From contig JACDEY010000019.1 of assembly GCA_013816105.1 (NCBI GenBank), positions 1 to 9,672 on the forward strand: DNA of 9,672 bases. The letters run 5' to 3'. The position numbers and the translations under genes are program-made. The notes below the pieces were generated by a model that did no database searches, was not told the DNA's origin, and saw nothing but the letters and a program-made list of their open reading frames with translations. Source of the stretch: Actinomycetota bacterium (GTDB lineage Bacteria > Actinomycetota > UBA4738). Positions within the stretch are counted from its first letter, which is position 1. Each line of letters starts with the position of its first letter. Positions 1 to 4,646 of this stretch are shown here, one piece after another.

Positions 1-1419
1 GACGTCATCATCATCGGCGGGGGTCCCGCTGGCTCCGCGCTGGGGAGCCTGCTCGCGATGGACGGGCACAAGGCCCTCATCATCGAGAAGGACGTACACC
101 CCCGGGACCACGTGGGGGAGTCGCTCACGCCCTCCACGAACCTGATCTTCGAGCGGATCGGCTTTCTTGACAAGATGAACGACGCGGGGTTCATCCACAA
201 GCCCGGGACGGGCTGGAACGCTCCCAGGACCAAGCCGTGGAATTTCGTCGAGATCTGGCTCTTCGAGTATCCGATCCCCGGGGGTCCGCAGCCATACACC
301 TACAACGTCGAGCGGGACGTGATGGACACGATGCTCCTGCGGCATGCGCACGAGAAGGGGGCCAAGGTCCTGCAAGGCGTCAAGGTGCAGAAGGTCCTCT
401 TCGAGGGCGGTCGCGCGGTCGGGGTTCGCGCCCAGGTCGCGGACGGTTGGGAGCGCGACCTTTACGCGAGGGTGGTCGTGGACGCGAGCGGCCGCCGCTG
501 CTTCCTGGCCAACCAGCTCAAGTTGAAGCGGAAGGACCCGAACTTCAACCAGTTCTGCATCTACTCCTGGTTCGAGGGCGTGAAGCAGCCCCCGGCGCGG
601 CTGGACGGATTCACGCTCTTCTACTTCCTCGGACTCAACCAGGGGTGGTCGTGGCACATCCCTTTGCGCTATGGGCGCGCGTCCATGGGAGTCGTCGTCG
701 ACAAGGAGGACTTCCAGAAGTCCGGCGTGAGCCACGAGGAGTTCTTCTACGGCATGGTGGAGCGAAGCCGGAACTTCTCCGAAGCCATGAAGGATGCGGT
801 GCGCGTCCGGCCGTGGTGGATCGAGGGCGACTACTCGTACAAGATCGACCAGTTCGCCGGTCCGGGGTGGCTCCTGATCGGCGACGCGCTGCGGTTCGTG
901 GACCCGATCTTCTCCTCCGGCGTGGACGTCGCACTCTTCTCCGGCCTGTACGCGTATGAGGCGATCGTCGAGTCATTCCGTACGGCCGAGGAGGCCACGC
1001 CGTTCGCTGCCTACCAGGGACGGGTCGAAACGGGCGTCGACGTCTGGTACGAGCTCATCTCGATGTTCTACAAGCTGCAGAACCTTCTGACCCGCTGGGC
1101 AACAAGCCCCTCCCGCAGGGAGGAGATCGTCCGCACGCTCCAGGGCAACCCGTACCTGCCCGAGACGCAGCGCCGGGCACGGGCGCTCCTGGGCGCCATG
1201 CAAGAGGCGTACGAGAAGGTGCTGAGGAGCCCCGGGAACCTGCTTCGCCCGTGGGCGATGGACCCCGAGAAGGACCACACCCTCACGTGCCCGACGTGCC
1301 TGGGGGTGGCCGACTATCGGCAGGATGAGGAGGCGTTCATCTGCCGGCGGTGCGGGAGCAAGACCGGGGCCACGGCGCCCGTCGCCACCGGAAGCTGGAG
1401 CGGGCCAAAGACTCGCTGA
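1..1419 (+). CDS. Putative flavin-dependent halogenase with C-terminal zinc ribbon (5' end missing)
   Basis: The reading frame is open from base 1, so the gene begins upstream; the ATG at 58 lies inside the FAD-binding fold and is not the start. Of 472 visible codons, residues 3-11 (IIIGGGPAG) are the Rossmann dinucleotide motif, and 39-41 (GES) match the FAD oxidoreductase/halogenase superfamily. Lys67 in HKPG aligns with the catalytic lysine region of PltA/CmlS-type halogenases. Residues 216-221 (WSWHIP) match the diagnostic WxWxIP. Residues 294-307 carry GDA followed by FVDPIFSSG, matching FxxPxxSxG. By family knowledge such enzymes use FADH2, O2 and halide to make HOCl/HOBr, which a lysine relays to an electron-rich aryl or pyrrole substrate. 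The tail is unusual: Cys430, Cys433, Cys448 and Cys451 form a CxxC-x14-CxxC zinc ribbon. No carrier protein or flavin reductase gene is visible. The substrate is unknown, and a non-halogenating monooxygenase remains possible. Confidence 0.8.
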   Translation, partial: DVIIIGGGPAGSALGSLLAMDGHKALIIEKDVHPRDHVGESLTPSTNLIFERIGFLDKMNDAGFIHKPGTGWNAPRTKPWNFVEIWLFEYPIPGGPQPYTYNVERDVMDTMLLRHAHEKGAKVLQGVKVQKVLFEGGRAVGVRAQVADGWERDLYARVVVDASGRRCFLANQLKLKRKDPNFNQFCIYSWFEGVKQPPARLDGFTLFYFLGLNQGWSWHIPLRYGRASMGVVVDKEDFQKSGVSHEEFFYGMVERSRNFSEAMKDAVRVRPWWIEGDYSYKIDQFAGPGWLLIGDALRFVDPIFSSGVDVALFSGLYAYEAIVESFRTAEEATPFAAYQGRVETGVDVWYELISMFYKLQNLLTRWATSPSRREEIVRTLQGNPYLPETQRRARALLGAMQEAYEKVLRSPGNLLRPWAMDPEKDHTLTCPTCLGVADYRQDEEAFICRRCGSKTGATAPVATGSWSGPKTR

Positions 1420-1506
1420 CGAGGGGCGGACAGGTGACGCCCCGGTCCCCACGACTGGGACGAAGTGCGAGCGAGCCGCCCCAAGGGGGCAGAAGGGACG
1501 AGGCGC

Positions 1507-3240
1507 ATGGCGATCGGCGCGGCGATACGACCATCCAAGAGGAAGATGACCGGGATCAGCTACGAACATCCCCTCGCCTTCTGGCTCGGCAGCGCGGCCA
1601 TCACGCTGGGGGTGCTGTTGCATCTCCCCTTCTATTTCGCGGCCAGCGACCGGAACTATGTTCTGGCCGGATCCTCACCCGATGCCCCCTTCATGCTGGG
1701 CATGCTTCTGATCTTCGGCGGCCTGGTGGCGACCGGCTACGGGCTGTTCCCGCGACTGTCTGAGGTCAGCCACGGATACGTCTCCCGCATCAAGGTCCGA
1801 GCCATGGACGACGCGCCCATGAAGGCCTCCCATGTGGGCCTCCTCCTGGTGATGGCGGCCGCCATCACCATCGACGTGATGAAGCCCACCACGCTCGCGT
1901 TCATCGCGCCCGGCGCGGCACTGGAGTACGGGTTGAAGGGACCCCTCAACCCGAACGCCGACGCCCTGCCCATCGCGCTGTACCCGCTCTCGGGGATCTC
2001 CGGCACGGTGGTCGGGTCGTTCGTGTGGGGGTGGCTCGGGGACAAGATCGGGCGCCGAGCCTCGATCCTGCTGGCGGCCATCATCTTCATCGCGGTGGCC
2101 GTGTGTGGGGCAATGCCCGAGTACTGGATGAACCTGGTCGTCTGCTTCATCATGGGGCTCGGCGTCGGCGGGATGCTCCCCATCACCTTTGCCCTTATGG
2201 CGGAGACCATCCCGGCCCGTCATCGTGGCTGGCTCATGGTGCTGATCGGAGGCGACGTGGCCGGCGCTTACATCATCACGAGCTGGCTCGCCTCGACGAT
2301 CGCTGCTCCCGACGCCTTCGGTTGGCGCATGCTTTGGCTCATCAGCTTACCCACAGGGCTCATCCTGATCCTGCTGAACCGGTGGATCCCCGAGTCGCCG
2401 CGGTTCCTGCTCCAGCATGGCCGGGAGGAGGAGGCCCGGGCCATCATGGAGCGATACGGGGCCGTGGTGGTCGAGGGCGACGAATCCTCGGTGAACGTGG
2501 AGCGCGACGTGAAGAGCCGCTTCGCCACGCTGTTCTCGGGCCCGTTCATCGGACTGTCGGTGGTGGTCCTGTTGCTGGGGATCGGGATCGGCATGGTGCA
2601 GTACGGGTTCCAGCAATGGATCCCGTCGAACCTCCAGAGGCTCGGATTCGGCGAGGTCGACGCCAGCAAGATCCTTCGGGACTCCGCGCTGATCGGGTTC
2701 CCGCTGAACTTCCCCATCGCCTGGCTGTACGGGTTCTGGAGCGCGAAGAAGACGATCATCCTGATGGCGGCGGCCACCGCCGCGGCGCTGATCGGGTTCG
2801 TAATCGCCGGCGACTCGGTGGTCGACAACAGGACGATGCTCTACGTCCTGCTCATCGTCCCCATCTGGGGCATCAGCTCGCTCACCGCGGTCGTCGCCGC
2901 GTACGCCGCCGAGGTCTACCCGACCCGGGTCCGCTCGCGCGGCACCGGCCTGGCCGCGGGCGCCACCAAGTTCGGTGGCGTCATGATCCTTGCCCTGGTG
3001 GTCGCGGCGATCGCGGCGCCCTCGATCTCCGCGACCGCCGTGATCGGGGCCATCCCCATCGTGCTCGCCATCGTGGCGATCATGATCTGGGGGGTCGAGA
3101 CTCGAAAGAAGCAGCTCGAGCGGATCACGGCCGAGGAGCTCCACGAGGGCGGTGACCCGGTGATGCGTTCTTCGCCCAGCAATGGGATTACTGACCCCCC
3201 GGGGGGTCGGCCGTCCAGACGTATGATCGGGTCCGCATGA
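1507..3240 (+). CDS. MFS transporter, sugar-porter-like, with two extra N-terminal membrane segments
   Basis: This is an integral membrane secondary transporter of 577 residues. Residues 175-184 (GWLGDKIGRR) are MFS motif A in the loop after the second core helix. Residues 295-299 (PESPR) mark the end of core helix 6, as in sugar-porter and aromatic-acid families. A second-half equivalent, AEVYPTRVRSRGTG, precedes core helix 11. I count 12 core hydrophobic segments plus two before the core (about residues 24-46 and 61-82), giving a probable 14. The ATG at 1507 was chosen because AAGGGA (1493-1498) sits 8 bases upstream. A GTG at 1465 has no good ribosome site, and an ATG at 1546 is a workable alternative. 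It follows the halogenase gene by 87 bp with no promoter or terminator seen, so co-transcription is likely. Substrate and direction cannot be read from the sequence; export of a halogenated product is only a guess. Confidence 0.85.
   Translation: MAIGAAIRPSKRKMTGISYEHPLAFWLGSAAITLGVLLHLPFYFAASDRNYVLAGSSPDAPFMLGMLLIFGGLVATGYGLFPRLSEVSHGYVSRIKVRAMDDAPMKASHVGLLLVMAAAITIDVMKPTTLAFIAPGAALEYGLKGPLNPNADALPIALYPLSGISGTVVGSFVWGWLGDKIGRRASILLAAIIFIAVAVCGAMPEYWMNLVVCFIMGLGVGGMLPITFALMAETIPARHRGWLMVLIGGDVAGAYIITSWLASTIAAPDAFGWRMLWLISLPTGLILILLNRWIPESPRFLLQHGREEEARAIMERYGAVVVEGDESSVNVERDVKSRFATLFSGPFIGLSVVVLLLGIGIGMVQYGFQQWIPSNLQRLGFGEVDASKILRDSALIGFPLNFPIAWLYGFWSAKKTIILMAAATAAALIGFVIAGDSVVDNRTMLYVLLIVPIWGISSLTAVVAAYAAEVYPTRVRSRGTGLAAGATKFGGVMILALVVAAIAAPSISATAVIGAIPIVLAIVAIMIWGVETRKKQLERITAEELHEGGDPVMRSSPSNGITDPPGGRPSRRMIGSA
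3193..3208. repeat. 16-bp perfect palindrome (candidate operator)
   Basis: GACCCCCCGGGGGGTC reads identically on both strands and has no central spacer. It lies inside the last codons of the MFS gene, 14 bp before a TATGAT box and 47 bp before the start of the small Cys-rich gene. A dimeric regulator could bind here, but it also encodes transporter residues and may reflect only G/C bias. No terminator role is likely: there is no loop and no T-run follows. Confidence 0.4.
3222..3227 (+). promoter_or_regulatory. Candidate -10 box for the small Cys-rich gene
   Basis: TATGAT differs from the consensus -10 hexamer at one position and lies 27 bp before the chosen start at 3255. No -35 hexamer occurs at 16-19 bp. 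The nearest similar element, CTGACC at 3191-3196, is 25 bp away, with the palindrome in between. A weak or activator-dependent promoter is possible; chance occurrence inside coding sequence is equally possible. Confidence 0.25.
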
Positions 3241-3248
3241 AGGGGAGG
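3241..3248 (+). promoter_or_regulatory. Strong ribosome binding site that sets the start at 3255
   Basis: AGGGGAGG is a near-ideal Shine-Dalgarno sequence, 6 bases before the ATG at 3255. It lies downstream of the alternative ATG at 3237, so it can serve only the later start. Confidence 0.7.
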
Positions 3249-3254
3249 TTGATC

Positions 3255-3494
3255 ATGGGTGGCGAGCCGGAACTTCCGGTCAGGCGGCGAGACCAGGAGC
3301 TCGACTTCCATGACGTCCTTCCGGGCGCTTGCCCTCACTGCGGGTGCCAGTTCGTGTACGCGAAGGACGACCCCGAAATGGTCTGGGACCCCGGGCGTGC
3401 CTGGGCGGAGGAATGCTCCAACCACGATTGCCATTGTCACGTCGAGCCGGCGATAGGCCGCCGCAGGGACGAGGAGCCCGTCAACCCGCTCTGA
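3255..3494 (+). CDS. Small Cys/His-rich putative zinc-binding protein
   Basis: I do not recognise the family. The product is 79 residues, soluble, with no signal peptide or membrane segment. It holds six cysteines: Cys26, Cys29 and Cys31 (CPHCGC), then Cys54, Cys59 and Cys61 (C-x4-C-x-C). His28, His57, His60 and His62 lie among them, which suggests one or two zinc sites. The acidic/aromatic stretch between the knuckles (about residues 37-53) and the charged tail (RRRDEE) are otherwise plain. An ATG at 3237 overlaps the transporter stop as ATGA, but AGGGGAGG at 3241-3248 sits 6 bases before the ATG at 3255, which I therefore prefer. Tight linkage suggests translation with the transporter. A role as a metallochaperone, regulator or partner of the upstream enzyme is conjecture. 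Confidence 0.7.
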   Translation: MGGEPELPVRRRDQELDFHDVLPGACPHCGCQFVYAKDDPEMVWDPGRAWAEECSNHDCHCHVEPAIGRRRDEEPVNPL

Positions 3495-3532
3495 GGGGCC
3501 CTGAATCCGAACCGTTTCCGCTGGTCGCCGCG

Positions 3533-3561
3533 TTGACACTTCCGAGGGTGACCCGTAGCAT
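3533..3561 (+). promoter_or_regulatory. Housekeeping-sigma promoter of the rpsL (str-S10) operon
   Basis: TTGACA at 3533-3538 is a perfect -35 hexamer. Exactly 17 bp later, TAGCAT at 3556-3561 fits the TAnnnT pattern of high-GC Gram-positive -10 boxes. Transcription should start near 3567-3570, giving a leader of about 150 nt before rpsL. The spacer contains the 9-bp inverted repeat GGGTGACCC (3546-3554). No other convincing -10 lies between here and the rpsL start, which makes this the main promoter for the translation genes downstream. Confidence 0.75.
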
Positions 3562-3569
3562 TCTTGGTT

Positions 3570-3592
3570 GCGGCTCGGACAGGCCGGGCCGT
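3570..3592 (+). other. 5' hairpin of the rpsL leader RNA
   Basis: CGGCTCGG (3571-3578) pairs with CCGGGCCG (3584-3591) through eight base pairs, one of them G-U, around a 5-nt loop. A further G-U pair at 3570/3592 can extend it. It would form at the very start of the transcript from the promoter at 3533-3561. Its 5' arm can also pair with the 5' arm of the downstream terminator hairpin, so it may be one state of a switch. Confidence 0.5.
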
Positions 3593-3623
3593 GCCAGATC
3601 GTCCCAAAAAAGCATGACCCCGA

Positions 3624-3650
3624 AGGGAAGGCAGGATTCAGTTCCTCCCT
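3624..3650 (+). other. Second leader hairpin upstream of the terminator
   Basis: AGGGA (3624-3628) pairs with TCCCT (3646-3650), and GG (3630-3631) pairs with CC (3644-3645), with A3629 bulged. This gives seven base pairs and a 12-nt loop. A smaller alternative, AGGA (3633-3636) with TCCT (3643-3646), forms within the same region. An A-rich single-stranded stretch (3605-3611) precedes it. With the flanking hairpins it makes a structured leader, but I do not recognise it as a known riboswitch or ribosomal-protein leader class. Confidence 0.4.
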
Positions 3651-3652
3651 GG

Positions 3653-3677
3653 GCCGGGCCATAGGGTCCGGCTTTTT
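3653..3677 (+). terminator. Intrinsic terminator in the rpsL leader (candidate attenuator)
   Basis: GCCGGGCC (3653-3660) pairs with GGTCCGGC (3665-3672) as an 8-bp stem with one G-U pair and a 4-nt loop (ATAG). TTTTT follows directly at 3673-3677. It sits downstream of the rpsL promoter and 44 bp before the rpsL ATG. The dinucleotide TA does not occur between the T-run and that ATG, so no TAnnnT box could restart transcription. The terminator therefore lies inside the leader and can act only as an attenuator, or as a partial stop for read-through from upstream genes. Five T residues make it moderate in strength. Confidence 0.7.
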
Positions 3678-3721
3678 GTCGGACGGACGAGGGCAACGAC
3701 GAGAGTGCAGAGAAGAGAGCT

Positions 3722-4093
3722 ATGCCGACCGTACAGCAACTGGTCAGGTCCGGGCGTGAGCGCCCGCGGAGCAAGACGAAGAGCCCCGCGCTTCGGGGCT
3801 CTCCGCAGCGCCGCGGCGTCTGCACGCGCGTCTACACGGTCACTCCCAAGAAGCCAAACTCCGCCCTTCGCAAGGTCGCACGGGTCCGTCTGACCACGGG
3901 CGGCGAAGTCACCGCCTACATCCCCGGCATCGGCCACAACCTCCAGGAACACTCCATCGTCCTGGTCAGGGGCGGCCGGGTGAAGGACCTCCCCGGTGTC
4001 CGGTACAAGGTGGTCCGAGCCGCTCTGGACACGGCCGGCGTCCGGGATCGCAAGAAGGCCCGGTCGAAGTACGGCGCCAAGGCGAGCGGCTAG
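3722..4093 (+). CDS. rpsL: 30S ribosomal protein S12
   Basis: S12 sits at the decoding centre of the small subunit, at the 30S-50S interface, and helps set translational accuracy. The 123-residue length is normal for the bacterial protein. The start MPTVQQLVR and the signatures GSPQRRGVC (26-34), [11 protein letters not shown] (41-51) and [12 protein letters not shown] (84-95) are all present. Lys43 and Lys88, where substitutions classically give streptomycin resistance, are both wild type. Asp89 is the usual methylthiolation site. The ribosome site is only a purine-rich AGAAGAGAG (3711-3719). The first 27 codons contain two stable potential hairpins (3751-3766 and 3780-3802). rpsL is the first gene of the str-S10 cluster and ends 11 bp before rpsG. 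Confidence 0.98.
   Translation: MPTVQQLVRSGRERPRSKTKSPALRGSPQRRGVCTRVYTVTPKKPNSALRKVARVRLTTGGEVTAYIPGIGHNLQEHSIVLVRGGRVKDLPGVRYKVVRAALDTAGVRDRKKARSKYGAKASG
3751..3802 (+). other. Two tandem potential hairpins in the 5' coding region of rpsL
   Basis: CGGGCG (3751-3756) and CGCCCG (3761-3766) form a perfect 6-bp stem with a TGAG loop. AGAGCCCCG (3780-3788) and CGGGGCTCT (3794-3802) form a perfect 9-bp stem with a CGCTT loop. They cover codons 10-15 and 20-27. No T-run follows, so they are not terminators. They could affect early translation of S12 or be chance products of GC-rich codons. Confidence 0.45.
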
Positions 4094-4104
4094 GGGGGTC
4101 GGCC

Positions 4105-4575
4105 ATGCCGCGGAAGGGACCTGCAGTCAAGCGCGAGGTTGTGCCTGACCCCATCTATCAGAACCCGCTCGTCACCCAGCTCATCAACAAGATCCTGCTG
4201 AACGGGAAGAAGGGGACGGCCGAACGCATCGTCTACGACGCCCTGGAGACCATCAGCGAGCGGACCGCGAACGATCCGGTAGTCACGCTCAAGCGAGCCG
4301 TCGAGAACGTGCGTCCGCTGCTCGAGGTGAAGTCGCGACGGGTTGGCGGCGCGAGCTACCAGGTGCCCATCGAGGTTCGTCCCCTGCGCGGCACGACGCT
4401 CGCCATGAGGTGGCTGGTGAACTACTCCCGGGCGCGGCGGGAACACTCCATGGCCGAGCGGCTGGTGGCAGAGCTCATGGACGCCGCGAGCGGCCAGGGC
4501 GCGTCGGTCAAGCGGAGGGACGATCTCCACAAGATGGCGGAGGCGAACAAGGCGTTCGCCCATTACCGGTGGTAA
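4105..4575 (+). CDS. rpsG: 30S ribosomal protein S7
   Basis: S7 is a primary 16S rRNA-binding protein that nucleates assembly of the 30S head and lines the E site. The 156-residue length is typical. Recognisable segments are the N-terminal [12 protein letters not shown], the central [12 protein letters not shown] strand region (about residues 80-91), and the C-terminal [25 protein letters not shown] helix and tail. The ATG at 4105 is preceded by a G-run (4093-4098) serving as ribosome site. Only 11 bp separate it from rpsL, so translation is probably coupled. In E. coli S7 represses its operon by binding a roughly 100-nt rpsL-rpsG spacer; that spacer is absent here. Confidence 0.98.
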   Translation: MPRKGPAVKREVVPDPIYQNPLVTQLINKILLNGKKGTAERIVYDALETISERTANDPVVTLKRAVENVRPLLEVKSRRVGGASYQVPIEVRPLRGTTLAMRWLVNYSRARREHSMAERLVAELMDAASGQGASVKRRDDLHKMAEANKAFAHYRW

Positions 4576-4646
4576 GGGGCGTGGGCATCGAAGGTAGCCG
4601 CGAGACCGGGAGACATCGGCCCGGCCAGCGCGGGAAGGCCTGAACG

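Noticed and set aside
1423..1443. Hairpin GGGGCG/CGCCCG-type after the halogenase stop as a terminator
   Set aside because: The 6-bp stem has a 9-nt loop and no following T-run. Several similar GC-rich inverted repeats occur in the same gap, so termination is not supported.
2025..3155. 376-codon frame overlapping the transporter gene on the same strand
   Set aside because: Arg/His/Gly-rich translation with no hydrophobic segments or motifs; the transporter frame carries clear MFS motifs.
3662..3667. TAGGGT as a -10 box for rpsL
   Set aside because: It fits TAnnnT but lies within the terminator stem and loop, and no -35-like hexamer is present 16-19 bp upstream. The promoter at 3533-3561 is far better.
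3567..3721. Known metabolite riboswitch in the rpsL leader
   Set aside because: I could not match conserved cores of c-di-GMP, SAM, TPP, cobalamin or glycine riboswitches, so I describe only the hairpins and terminator.
3722..4093. Streptomycin-resistance substitution in S12
   Set aside because: Lys43 and Lys88 are both the sensitive-type residues.
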